64,000 nt of DNA from an uncultured bacterium (GCA_949284985.1 CASDWY010000012.1:17835-81834); one strand, 5' to 3'; counted from the first letter of the stretch, positions 8,944-16,313 are shown. The notes: generated by a model not told the origin, from the sequence alone. A program made the numbers and translations.

Positions 8944-9503
8944 TAAATACCCTCAAAAATTAAGTTTTCTATCCCAAAATGGTTTTTATCCTGCACTTTT
9001 TTTACCTGATAAACACAAGTTCTGTCAATCACCCCAAGGTGTTGAAAATACTTTAGCAACTGGTTTAGAAGTGCCATTGTATTTTTAATTCTGCGAGGCT
9101 TTAGGCGTCTTAATTCGCACACCTTAAAAAGTTCTTTTATTGATTCAATATCAATTTCGTGCAGGTAATAGCAATTCAAAAACGGCAGGATATTAAAGTT
9201 AAATATTGCATTATAATTTCTGTAAGTCTCGAATTTGCAATACTTTTTGACATAATTTTTCATAAAATAATCTTTGGCGTCTTCAATACTGATTTTCAGG
9301 TGTTTATTCTTTTGTGGGCAGAATATTTCATAATTTTCTCCCGCCTTGGGTTTATCATTATATTTATAAATTTCGTTTTCAAAAAATATTTTATTGCTGT
9401 TCAAAAGTTGTTCAAGTTTTGTTTTACAATCGCATTCTGCTATCAATTCAATATCATCAAGGGTAAATTCTTTTAAATGTTTTGTTAATCGTTCTATATT
9501 CAT
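8943..9503 (-). CDS. Protein resembling a tyrosine-recombinase core-binding domain, no catalytic domain
   Basis: A 186-residue protein. Residues ~85-170 resemble the SAM-like, four-helix core-binding domain of phage integrases (an initial YFMKNYVKKY helix, a 'LHEIDIESIKELF' segment and a helix ending in LLNQLLKYFQHLGVI). The RHRY catalytic domain that should follow is absent; the gene ends and couples to the next one. The start is placed at ATG 9503 behind AAAGGAC, not at the in-frame GTG 9560, which lies inside a repeated intergenic element. Its place after MuA and MuB suggests a target-site or DNA-binding accessory role; this is inference. Confidence 0.5.
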   Translation of the reverse strand: MNIERLTKHLKEFTLDDIELIAECDCKTKLEQLLNSNKIFFENEIYKYNDKPKAGENYEIFCPQKNKHLKISIEDAKDYFMKNYVKKYCKFETYRNYNAIFNFNILPFLNCYYLHEIDIESIKELFKVCELRRLKPRRIKNTMALLNQLLKYFQHLGVIDRTCVYQVKKVQDKNHFGIENLIFEGI

Positions 9504-9507
9504 GTTG

Positions 9508-9612
9508 TCCTTTCGTCTTGGATTATTCGGGGTGTCGGCAGAGTAACGTCTGACCGACACCTTACGGGCTGGGTTCGCTTTCGCTCACACGGCACCCTAC
9601 CGAAAATCCGCT
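9508..9612 (-). repeat. Structured intergenic element C
   Basis: The gap between the MuB-like and core-binding genes holds a GC-rich, foldable sequence sharing the flanks AGCGGATT at one end and CCAAGA..AAAGGA at the other with element A. Read on the minus strand it has a GGGT/ACCC stem around a GAGCGAAAGCGA hairpin and a second dyad GGTGTCGG..CCGACACC. It is the most divergent of three related elements. Confidence 0.45.
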
Positions 9613-10293
9613 TCATATAATTTGCTCCATAACTTCTTTTGTAATTTCTTCTAAATTATTTTCTTTTGCAAAACTTTCAAGTTTGCTTATAAGCTGTACT
9701 ATTTGTCTGAACCTATTGTATTTTTTGTGGATATATTCTATCGAATCAGGGGTAAACGGTATTTCAGATAGTTGGCTAAAAATTTGGCTCAAATCTTCTA
9801 TTTCAAAGGTTTCAAATTTTACAATCTCACTAAATCTGTCATACAGGTGTTTGTATCTTTCAAGTTTTCTAAGAGCCAAGCCCATTCCAACAAAGATTAT
9901 CGGGCAATCGGTTTTATCGTGTATATCTCTTAGGGTTTCGACACTTTTGTAATTGTTCATCAAGTAGTCGATTTCATCTACAAAAATAATTTTTGGCTTT
10001 TGAATAAGTTTGCTAATCACTACATTAAAGTTGTCCGAGGTCAAATATCGAGGAAGTTCGTCCATTTCCCTAACAATTTCTTCAACAAGCCACCTGCTTG
10101 TCATAAGATTTGAGGCTCGAATATAAATCCCGTCATACTTGCAGGCTAGCCAAAGTGCCGTTTGAGATTTTCCAAGCCCCGGCTCACCATATATAAGTCC
10201 CATTTTAGGAATGTTTTTAGGTTTGCTTTTCAGGGCTTCAACTAAGCCTATAAAATTCCTTACATTTCGAGTTTTTATAAAGATTTTTTTCAT
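9613..10293 (-). CDS. MuB/TnsC-like AAA+ transposition ATPase
   Basis: ATP-dependent DNA-binding protein that in Mu- and Tn7-type elements selects target DNA and activates the transposase. The 226-residue protein has Walker A (GEPGLGKS, residues ~36-43), Walker B (KIIFVDEID, ~105), a sensor-1 strand (PIIFVGMG) and an arginine in DRFSE. Length and layout fit the short MuB-like ATPases (COG2842). It lies between the transposase and two accessory genes on the same strand. Confidence 0.85.
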   Translation of the reverse strand: MKKIFIKTRNVRNFIGLVEALKSKPKNIPKMGLIYGEPGLGKSQTALWLACKYDGIYIRASNLMTSRWLVEEIVREMDELPRYLTSDNFNVVISKLIQKPKIIFVDEIDYLMNNYKSVETLRDIHDKTDCPIIFVGMGLALRKLERYKHLYDRFSEIVKFETFEIEDLSQIFSQLSEIPFTPDSIEYIHKKYNRFRQIVQLISKLESFAKENNLEEITKEVMEQII

Positions 10294-10298
10294 TTTAT

Positions 10299-10363
10299 CC
10301 TTTCTTGGTTGCTCGCAATAAACGGGTATGGTTTCACCTTAGACCCTCTGCTCGCAATCCGCT
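10299..10363 (-). repeat. Structured intergenic element A
   Basis: A 65-base element filling the gap between the transposase and MuB-like genes. On the minus strand it reads AGCGG..GCAGAGGGT, a GGTGAAACC mini-hairpin, ACCCGTTTA and CAAGAAAGG. It aligns nearly end to end with element B at 13128-13190; the paired bases differ (GGGT/ACCC here, GGGC/GCCC there) while pairing is kept. Its end supplies the MuB ribosome-binding site (AAGAAAGGA). Confidence 0.55.
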
Positions 10364-12137
10364 ATTCATATAAAAGTTTGTACTCCTTTGTTTGTTTAAA
10401 TTCTGCAATCCAAGTGTCGCTTGGGTTATGTTTTATTAAATATTCGTACTTTTCTGAATTGTTTTTGAAAATCGGGAGTGATTTTTCTCCGTTGTTTATT
10501 TTTTGAACACCATTTGAACGAGGCTTGAACTTATTGTCACCCTGAACTTGTTTCAGGGTCTCTGGTGTTGCAGATTCTGAAATAAATTCAGAATGACATT
10601 CTAAAAATTTTATTTCATCGTTAGTCAATAATTTTTTAACTGAATTTATAGTTTTTCTTTTCAGTTTTTGTTGTTTTTGAATTTTTTGTTTGTAATCCTC
10701 TAAATCCTCAACCGTTCCTAAAAGCTTTGCCATCGGGTGGGTTTCTGTTACTCGCTCTGCTGTGCATAAGTATTCACCTTTCGGGGTAAAAACTTTTACA
10801 TTAGTTAGATCAAATAGGTTGTATTTTACTAAAACTTTTCCTCTCAGCCCGTATAGTCTTTCGTCAAAATAATCGCAGTTCAAGAACCTTACGCCGTTTC
10901 GCTGAATTGTTTTGACTTCAGTTGCCAACATCAAATCGTCAAGCAAGCTTTTATCAATATTCTGTTTATTTCGATTTTCTAAAACCTCTGCGATTGTCAT
11001 ATTCGGTGCATTTGTGCAGGGCTGAGAGTTCTTGAACTTAAGCCACACATCAATCATTTTCATTGTTTCTTCTATAGTTGGGATATAATCTTGGTGTAAG
11101 TTTTTATGAAATTTTTCGTTTCGTTTCAAGTATGCGGGTTTATTGATAATTGATGAGCCGACATAACTTGGCATTAGCTTTTCAAAGCCTTCTTGAAATT
11201 CTTTGAAGAACCTCTCAATAACTTTTGACCTTGCATTATATGGTCTTGCAAATACCGTTTCAATCCCGAGTTTTGCATAAAGCCCATAAAAGCCTAATTC
11301 TCCAAATCCTTTGTCATCTGTAAAATACTTTGCTCTAAATGCTCTGCCGTTATCTTGATAGACAATTTTCGGTATCATATCAAGGTTTATTATTGCGTTT
11401 CTTAGTGCACTTGCGATACATTGGGTGTTTTCTTCAAGCATAATTTCATAACCGACCAGTGCTGTTGATTTCCAGTCCAAAAATCCGACTAAAGTTGCTC
11501 GACAAGGCTTGCCCGTAAACGGATTAATCACTTGAAACGCAAGTTTGTGACCGTCTGCGACCAAAATATCCCCAACATCAAGCAGGCTAGCGTCCCTTTT
11601 AATATATGGTTCGACTTTGTCTGAAAGTGCTTTTTCACCATCTCTAGCAAGCACCCATTTGTCGTAATTATTGTCCTTAAACCATTTTGCGTAGCGTCTG
11701 AATGTAATATCTGCAGGTATGAAACTTTGACCTTGTTCTTTGAGCTTGTATTTAGTAAGTGCGATTGCTTTGCCGATACAAATTCTATTTGGGTGCAGGA
11801 GCAAGCCCATAAATATTTTGATTTCTTCATCTGTTAGACATGTTCTGTATTCATTCACAGAAACATATTTGTAATTAGGGATTAACCTTGTATAATCCTC
11901 TGTCCCGTCTAAACTGGCTTTCCAACGATGCAGGCTTCCTCGTGAGATTTTACCTAAAACACTGAAAAGGTAGGAATTTGAACTATTATGCAGTTTGACA
12001 AAATCATAGTCTGCTTGAAGTTTGTTTACTGCTTTACGGCGGAATTCCTGCCATTTGCGGATTAAATCAAGTTTTGCAAGAGCATTTTGTTTTGCCTTCT
12101 CAGGGGTGTATTTGATTGTCTCAACTTGGTTTTTCAT
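10362..12137 (-). CDS. MuA-like DDE transposase
   Basis: Transposase of the Mu/retroviral-integrase (rve) type. The catalytic triad is visible as VADGH (D ~195), YQDNGR (D ~259) and KVIERFF (E ~307), followed by a Mu-transposase C-terminal beta-barrel-like region (YGLRGKVLVKYN..). The start is placed at ATG 12137, where the protein begins MKNQVETI with AAGGA 10 bases upstream; the in-frame ATG at 12173 has no ribosome-binding site. About 591 residues, in the family range. The C-terminal tail carries an in-frame palindromic insertion. No phage structural genes accompany it, so a transposon is likelier than a prophage. Confidence 0.9.
   Translation of the reverse strand: MKNQVETIKYTPEKAKQNALAKLDLIRKWQEFRRKAVNKLQADYDFVKLHNSSNSYLFSVLGKISRGSLHRWKASLDGTEDYTRLIPNYKYVSVNEYRTCLTDEEIKIFMGLLLHPNRICIGKAIALTKYKLKEQGQSFIPADITFRRYAKWFKDNNYDKWVLARDGEKALSDKVEPYIKRDASLLDVGDILVADGHKLAFQVINPFTGKPCRATLVGFLDWKSTALVGYEIMLEENTQCIASALRNAIINLDMIPKIVYQDNGRAFRAKYFTDDKGFGELGFYGLYAKLGIETVFARPYNARSKVIERFFKEFQEGFEKLMPSYVGSSIINKPAYLKRNEKFHKNLHQDYIPTIEETMKMIDVWLKFKNSQPCTNAPNMTIAEVLENRNKQNIDKSLLDDLMLATEVKTIQRNGVRFLNCDYFDERLYGLRGKVLVKYNLFDLTNVKVFTPKGEYLCTAERVTETHPMAKLLGTVEDLEDYKQKIQKQQKLKRKTINSVKKLLTNDEIKFLECHSEFISESATPETLKQVQGDNKFKPRSNGVQKINNGEKSLPIFKNNSEKYEYLIKHNPSDTWIAEFKQTKEYKLLYE
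10536..10597 (-). repeat. Palindromic repeat element inserted in frame in the transposase gene
   Basis: Two 26-base arms (10536-10561 and 10572-10597) form an inverted repeat around a 10-base loop; mismatches are transitions, and four of seven are G-U pairs in the mRNA. Each arm is itself a dyad (TTCTGAA..TTCAGAA; CCCTGAA..TTCAGGG). In the transposase frame it is read as CHSEFISES..LKQVQGDN, a peptide I recognise from mobile palindromic elements found inside genes of diverse bacteria, similar in behaviour to Rickettsia palindromic elements. Confidence 0.8.
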
Positions 12138-12229
12138 TGTCTCAAAATCCTTGTAATGCCTTGTGCAACACATTCATCACTCGTTTTGAGACAGAAGTCA
12201 AGTGGGGGTAAATATAAATATAAAAAATA

Positions 12230-12565
12230 TTATTTCCAGTAAACTTTGAAATTTTCAATTTCTTCAAGAGTTTTGTGATAATCCCCTTTGAAACAAAGCG
12301 TCCTATCATCAATATAAAGATAAGACGGCAATTTTACATTAGTAACATCTTTAAAAAATTTATCTAAATTATTATTAATTAGCCGTTTAGTTGCTAGCAT
12401 CAAGTTTCTTGATGTAAAAAGATACAATTCAGCACTTTGAGATAATGTTTCTAAAAACTCATAAGCTCCGACCTTAATTTCAGGAATATGATTTTCACTA
12501 AACGTATCTTTTCCGTATTCATTTAGTACGCCGTCTAAATCTATAAGTATCTTTTTAGTGAACAT
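12230..12565 (-). CDS. HAD-superfamily phosphatase-like protein
   Basis: A 111-residue protein with the HAD motifs in order: DLDGV (motif I, residues ~9-13), LFTSR (motif II) and YIDDR (motif IV). Such short HAD proteins occur in phages, sometimes as nucleotide or polynucleotide phosphatases; the substrate here is unknown. It is the first gene of the long minus-strand unit that continues through the transposition genes to mcrBC, and it diverges from the Xre repressors. A TTGCAT-GT-ATGCAA operator lies just upstream of its ribosome-binding site. Confidence 0.7.
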   Translation of the reverse strand: MFTKKILIDLDGVLNEYGKDTFSENHIPEIKVGAYEFLETLSQSAELYLFTSRNLMLATKRLINNNLDKFFKDVTNVKLPSYLYIDDRTLCFKGDYHKTLEEIENFKVYWK

Positions 12566-12594
12566 TTACAATAAGCCTCTTAAATTTCTTAAAT

Positions 12595-12648
12595 TTGCAT
12601 GTATGCAAAATTTAAACGCATAATAGCATTAAAATTGCATGTATGCAA
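12595..12648. promoter_or_regulatory. Paired operators between divergent HAD-like and Xre genes
   Basis: The dyad TTGCAT-GT-ATGCAA occurs identically at 12595-12608 and 12635-12648, centres 40 bases apart. The second copy contains the start codon of the first Xre gene (ATG 12643). A CATAAT -10-like hexamer lies between them (12619-12624). This is the layout expected for an autoregulated repressor that also controls the divergent minus-strand operon. Confidence 0.7.
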
Positions 12649-12855
12649 GATACTGAATTAAAGAAATTAGGTAACCATATAAAAACCTTAAGAAAAAAAC
12701 GAAAACTTACTATTAGTGCATTATGTTATAAGAATGGTCTTGAACCATCCACAATAAGCAGAATAGAAAAAGGATTGGTTGAGCCTAAATACCTTACACT
12801 ATTAAATATTGCCAATGCTTTTAATTTGACTTTGGCTGAGTTTTTAAATTTTTAA
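12643..12855 (+). CDS. Xre-family HTH repressor 1
   Basis: A 70-residue single-domain helix-turn-helix protein (recognition segment EPSTISRIEKG, LTLLNIANAFNLTLAEFL), the size of Cro or minimal Xre repressors. There is no Shine-Dalgarno sequence, and the start codon sits inside an operator dyad about 18 bases after the -10 hexamer, so the mRNA leader would be very short. The stop is directly followed by the ATG of a second HTH gene. It probably controls the transposition/McrBC unit and itself. Confidence 0.8.
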   Translation: MQDTELKKLGNHIKTLRKKRKLTISALCYKNGLEPSTISRIEKGLVEPKYLTLLNIANAFNLTLAEFLNF

Positions 12856-13065
12856 ATGAGTCAAGATATTAGACAAATATTAGCAAATAATATTAAAAAT
12901 CTGCGAATAGAGAAAAAGTTAAGCAGGGAAGAATTATCTTTAGTTTTAGGAGTTGATAATTCTTATGTTTCAAAACTTGAAAAAGGTAAAATAAATATTA
13001 CTTTAGATAAAATTGAAATGCTAGCCAATTATTTTGAAACAGAAGTATATTTATTATTAAAATAA
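12856..13065 (+). CDS. Xre-family HTH repressor 2
   Basis: A 69-residue single-domain HTH protein (LSREELSLVLGVDNSYVSKLEKGK). It starts at the base after the first repressor's stop, so the two are co-translated. The recognition helices differ (PSTISRIEKG versus NSYVSKLEKG), so the pair may bind different sites or form a heterodimer. It is followed by the repeat region with no further gene on this strand. Confidence 0.8.
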   Translation: MSQDIRQILANNIKNLRIEKKLSREELSLVLGVDNSYVSKLEKGKINITLDKIEMLANYFETEVYLLLK

Positions 13066-13127
13066 ATCTCATTGATAATTTAGGGTATCCCAATTTGTAA
13101 GCAAAAATAAAATTGCACTTTTTTGCA

Positions 13128-13190
13128 CTTCTCTTGTTTGTCGGCGTTAAACGGGCACGCTTCGCTTCAGCCCTCTGCCGACAAGCCGCT
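13128..13190 (-). repeat. Structured intergenic element B
   Basis: It is about 70% identical to element A along its length. On the minus strand it has a GGGC/GCCC stem around a GCGAAGC mini-hairpin, enclosed by the perfect dyad TTGTCGGC..GCCGACAA. It lies downstream of the repressors, next to two TTGCAC words, and does not precede a gene on its strand. Confidence 0.5.
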
Positions 13191-13632
13191 CTTGCACTGG
13201 GTTTAACTTCAAACACCAAGGCGATTTGAGCCTAATGTGGTTTTAAATTTTTGCAAATGGAGTGCAAAAGAGTGCAAAAAATGAGTATATGAGTGCAAGA
13301 AAAGACCGGTACATCTCAATACTAAAAAACAGCCTCAATCGTGCTGTCTGTTTGATTTTTTATTAAAGTTTCTCTGTCTCAATGTCCCAGAAACCTATTA
13401 ATTGCACTGGGCTTAACTTCAAACACATAGCCAATTTGAGCCTAATGTGGTCTTAAAAATTTGCAAATGGAGTGCAAAAGAGTGCAAGAAAAGAGTACTT
13501 GAGTGCAAGAAAAGACCGGTACATCTCAATACTAAAAAACATCCTCAATCGTGCTGCCTGTTTGATTTTTTATTAAATTTTCTCCGTCTCAATGTCCCAG
13601 AAACTTATTACTCAATGTCCCAGAAACCTATT
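13191..13632. repeat. 210-bp tandem repeat with clustered GTGCAA words
   Basis: Two copies (13191-13400 and 13401-13610) at an exact 210-base period differ at only a few positions; a third copy begins at 13611 and stops after about 22 bases (CTCAATGTCCCAGAAACC). GTGCAA or its complement TTGCAC occurs ten times between 13113 and 13508, often as AGTGCAAAAGAGTGCAA. There is no credible gene in 13066-13720. It could be a transposase-binding end, a repressor array or iterons. Confidence 0.75.
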
Positions 13633-13637
13633 ATCTG

Positions 13638-13720
13638 CCTTGTTTGAACAAGTGCAGAGCCCAAAAGCCGCATTTTGACAATAAAAAAGAAGTCAATGAT
13701 GACTTCTTTTTAAATGGTGG
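13638..13720. repeat. Direct repeat 1 (left copy of tRNA-Ile flank, candidate att site)
   Basis: 83 bases almost identical to 16114-16197 (one substitution and a one-base A-run difference). It holds the dyad CTTGTT-TG-AACAAG, a copy of the tRNA terminator hairpin and the last six bases of the tRNA gene (TGGTGG, the complement of the CCACCA end). Identity stops at the tRNA boundary. Confidence 0.85.
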
Positions 13721-13838
13721 TGCAGAAGTTACAAAGTTAGAACTTATAATCAATAAATTTATTGAAAAAGTCCGTACTTTTGAAATGTTTGAACTTGGTA
13801 GAATGATTGATAGTATAAATTCTAAAAAAGTTGCTTGA
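13721..13838 (+). pseudogene. 3' remnant of an unknown gene abutting the direct repeat
   Basis: Immediately after direct repeat 1 the frame reads protein-like sequence (KLELIINKFIEKVRTFEMFELG) to a stop at 13838, but no start codon follows the repeat boundary; the only in-frame starts lie within the repeat. This looks like the tail of a gene cut by recombination at the repeat. A short real ORF starting at 13644 is the alternative. Confidence 0.3.
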
Positions 13839-13983
13839 TAAATTATAGGTTATGAATATTTTATATAAAATTTTTAGTATTTTTATTTTTTAATTTTGTG
13901 TTTTTTTGCAATTTTTTATTTAAAAAAAACAAAAGCCAATAATAAAAGCATGTACAATTGAATATTTTTAATGAATAATTTAG

Positions 13984-14012
13984 TTGACTTTTTTAGTTTC
14001 GTATTATAATAT
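13984..14012 (+). promoter_or_regulatory. Sigma70-type promoter of the HTH-ImmA/IrrE module
   Basis: A -35 TTGACT (13984-13989) and -10 TAATAT (14007-14012) are separated by 17 bases; TATAAT at 14005-14010 overlaps at 15-base spacing. It lies about 22 bases before ATG 14034, which has a good AAGGGGAG ribosome-binding site. Confidence 0.65.
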
Positions 14013-14033
14013 AAAATCAAAAGGGGAGAAATC

Positions 14034-14681
14034 ATGAAGTTTAACCAAGAGCAAATCATTCAAAAAGTAGCACCTCATTTTGGAGAGCTAACACGCATTA
14101 TTAAGCAAGCCCATTCATATTTTATTAAACAGGCTGCTATAACCGGGGCAGATTATACTGGCGTGACCTATGCTTGGATTATGCAAAAAAATATAATTGA
14201 TTTGCTTTCTAAATCTTATATTATAACTAAAAATATTGGCAAGCTAGTTCCATATTTCAATATTACATTACTGGAAATAGATGGGTTTTTAATTAGTTTT
14301 AACAAAATTAATAACAAAAAGCAAAAATCAAAAGATATAGAAATTCAAAATAAAATTATAATAAATGAAAATCATCTAAAACAATTAAGAATTTTTTCAG
14401 ATGATAACGAAAATAATGATATAGAAGTAACAGAATCGGCACCTTTAACCGCTGGGTACATTGTAAAAGATGCAAAAATTGCAGAAACTTATTTAACACA
14501 TCAAATAGGTAAAACTGTTCACTGGTATGAAAATATGTCTAATTTTGACTCAATAACATTGCCGTTTAAACAATTACAAAATACTAATAATATTTACAAT
14601 AGAACCAAGAGAAGAATCAAAAATAAAAATTGCGTTAAAAGCGACAATGTAATAGAGTTAAAAAGTAGTATAGATAACTAA
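14034..14681 (+). CDS. Unknown protein, first gene of HTH-ImmA/IrrE module
   Basis: A 215-residue protein that I do not recognise. The N-terminal half looks helical with some hydrophobic stretches (GADYTGVTYAWIMQKNIIDLL), the middle is lysine- and asparagine-rich, and the C-terminus is basic. It has its own promoter and a strong Shine-Dalgarno sequence (AGGGGAG), and the partner gene starts 13 bases after its stop. Position and size fit a toxin or effector paired with an HTH-protease regulator, but nothing in the sequence proves that. Confidence 0.65.
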   Translation: MKFNQEQIIQKVAPHFGELTRIIKQAHSYFIKQAAITGADYTGVTYAWIMQKNIIDLLSKSYIITKNIGKLVPYFNITLLEIDGFLISFNKINNKKQKSKDIEIQNKIIINENHLKQLRIFSDDNENNDIEVTESAPLTAGYIVKDAKIAETYLTHQIGKTVHWYENMSNFDSITLPFKQLQNTNNIYNRTKRRIKNKNCVKSDNVIELKSSIDN

Positions 14682-14694
14682 TAATAAATTTACT

Positions 14695-15759
14695 ATGGAA
14701 AAAATAAATCATAATAAAATAATAATTGCTAGAGAATATAGAAAAATTAAGCAATCAAAATTATTAGAAATATTAAATAAAAAATATTCGATAAAAATAA
14801 CACAAAGTGACCTTTCAAGAATCGAAAAAGGATATAAAGTTAATATTTCACAAGAACTTATAACTGCAATTTCTGAAATATTAGACTTTCCGCCAACTTT
14901 CTTTTATATGGAAGGGGATATAATTGATGTAAAACTATCATTGTTTAGAAAACGTCAAAAACTAAAAAGTTCCGACATATCATTTATTCTTGGAAGTGTC
15001 AATATTTTTGTTGATATTTGCAATCTTTTATTAAACGATACAAAAGAACTCAATATAGATGTTCCTTATTTTCCAATTGAAAAATATAAAAATCCTGAAC
15101 AAATTGCAAGAGCATTAAGGATTCATTGGAATATTCCGCAAGGACCAATAATGAATTTAACGGAAATCATGGAAGATAACGGCATAATAATTAACTATAT
15201 AGACCCAAATACAAAATATTTTGATGGCTGTTCATATACAAAATATGGACTTTATTTTGTATTTATAAACCCTAATATGCCAGGAGACCGCCAAAGATTT
15301 ACATTGGCGCATGAGCTTGGGCATATTATAATGAAGAATTCGTCAAGTCCAATTAAAGAAAGTGAGAACGAGGCAAATCGTTTTGCTGCAGAATTTTTAA
15401 TGCCTGAAATTGAAATAGGATATAATTTAAAAAAAATTGACTTAGAAAAAGCTTGTTATTTAAAACCTTACTGGAAAGTTTCAATTGCTGCTATTATAAG
15501 AAGAGCCTTAACCTTAAAATATATAAACCAGGCAAGATATAAATCTTTATGCAGTTATATGGCGCAGAAGGGTTACAATACAAAAGAACCATTTGATATT
15601 CCTAAGGAAATACCGACTTTATTTAAGGAAATTATTGACATATATAGAAAAGAAGATAATTTAAGTTACGATAAAATTGCCCAAATGACTCATATACTAA
15701 AAATTGAATTATTAAAGTTTTATAATCCTCAAATGAACAAAATCGCAAGAGTGTCATAA
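14695..15759 (+). CDS. Xre HTH plus ImmA/IrrE metallopeptidase regulator
   Basis: A 354-residue fusion of an N-terminal Xre helix-turn-helix (ITQSDLSRIEKG, residues ~34-46) and a zinc metallopeptidase domain of the ImmA/IrrE family (RFTLAHELGHII with HExxH at ~residue 205, and downstream ENEANRFAAEFLMP supplying the third ligand). Relatives cleave or inactivate a repressor in response to DNA damage, or act as the antitoxin or regulator of defence modules such as RosmerTA. There is no Shine-Dalgarno sequence, so translation probably depends on the upstream gene. It lies inside the cassette bracketed by the 83/84-bp direct repeats. Confidence 0.85.
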   Translation: MEKINHNKIIIAREYRKIKQSKLLEILNKKYSIKITQSDLSRIEKGYKVNISQELITAISEILDFPPTFFYMEGDIIDVKLSLFRKRQKLKSSDISFILGSVNIFVDICNLLLNDTKELNIDVPYFPIEKYKNPEQIARALRIHWNIPQGPIMNLTEIMEDNGIIINYIDPNTKYFDGCSYTKYGLYFVFINPNMPGDRQRFTLAHELGHIIMKNSSSPIKESENEANRFAAEFLMPEIEIGYNLKKIDLEKACYLKPYWKVSIAAIIRRALTLKYINQARYKSLCSYMAQKGYNTKEPFDIPKEIPTLFKEIIDIYRKEDNLSYDKIAQMTHILKIELLKFYNPQMNKIARVS

Positions 15760-15814
15760 TTTTTTTTAAAGTATTCTTTCTTTGAAGCTTGTTTATTCAT
15801 AGGAGGATAAATTA

Positions 15815-16042
15815 ATGACAACAAAGAAACCGAATTTTATTGTTAAATTTGACAATTCAAACCCAACAGAGGAAGAAAGAGCAAAAGCCATTTGTGATTT
15901 AATTTTATGTTTAATGAAATTATCAGTAAAACAAGAGGCTAAAAAATTTAAAACTAAAAAAGAGCAAAAAGAATACGAGCAAAATTTTTCTGATTTTGCC
16001 TCAAAAGCCTTATATAACAACAATTTTGATGATAAAAAATAA
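15815..16042 (+). CDS. Small hypothetical cassette protein
   Basis: A 75-residue lysine-rich protein of unknown function with a strong AGGAGG ribosome-binding site seven bases before ATG. It is the last gene before direct repeat 2 and the tRNA. Residues ~18-65 look helical. Confidence 0.6.
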   Translation: MTTKKPNFIVKFDNSNPTEEERAKAICDLILCLMKLSVKQEAKKFKTKKEQKEYEQNFSDFASKALYNNNFDDKK

Positions 16043-16113
16043 TAAAATTATGTTCGAACTTCTAAAACTCTCGTTATTATTGAGTTTTGACGATTGATTG
16101 TTTTTGGTGCCTA

Positions 16114-16191
16114 CCTTGTTTGAACAAGTGCAGAGCGCAAAAGCCGCATTTTGACAATAAAAAAAGAAGTCAATGATGACTTCTTTTTAAA

Positions 16192-16197
<6 letters not shown>
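16114..16197. repeat. Direct repeat 2 (tRNA-Ile 3' flank, candidate att site)
   Basis: The right copy of the 83/84-bp repeat. It covers the tRNA-Ile terminator region and the last six bases of the tRNA gene, so this is presumably the native chromosomal copy. The dyad CTTGTT-TG-AACAAG at 16115-16128 could be a recombinase core. Confidence 0.85.
16159..16190 (-). terminator. Terminator of tRNA-Ile
   Basis: The hairpin AAGAAGTCA-ATGA-TGACTTCTT with flanking A and T runs works on either strand. It lies directly downstream of the tRNA 3' end. A second copy is at 13683-13713 in direct repeat 1. Confidence 0.75.
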
Positions 16198-16268
<71 letters not shown>

Positions 16269-16313
16269 ATAACATAAAACCTATTGCAACTTCTGCTTTC
16301 GGTTTGCTTACTT

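Noticed and set aside
8545..13065. Intact Mu-like prophage
   Set aside because: Transposase, ATPase and repressors are present, but no head, tail, portal, lysis or terminase large gene is seen, so a transposon is the better reading.
12998..13219. Minus-strand ORF rich in Ala/Arg across element B
   Set aside because: It is only the translation of the GC-rich structured repeat and the tail of the Xre gene; no ribosome-binding site.
13447..13647. Plus-strand ORF inside the 210-bp tandem repeat
   Set aside because: It falls wholly within repeat copy 2 and the third partial copy; the equivalent frame in copy 1 is not kept open as a gene, and there is no ribosome-binding site.
13638..13730. Second tRNA-Ile copy at the left direct repeat
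   Set aside because: Only the last six bases of the tRNA are duplicated; the sequence diverges immediately after, so there is no tRNA there.
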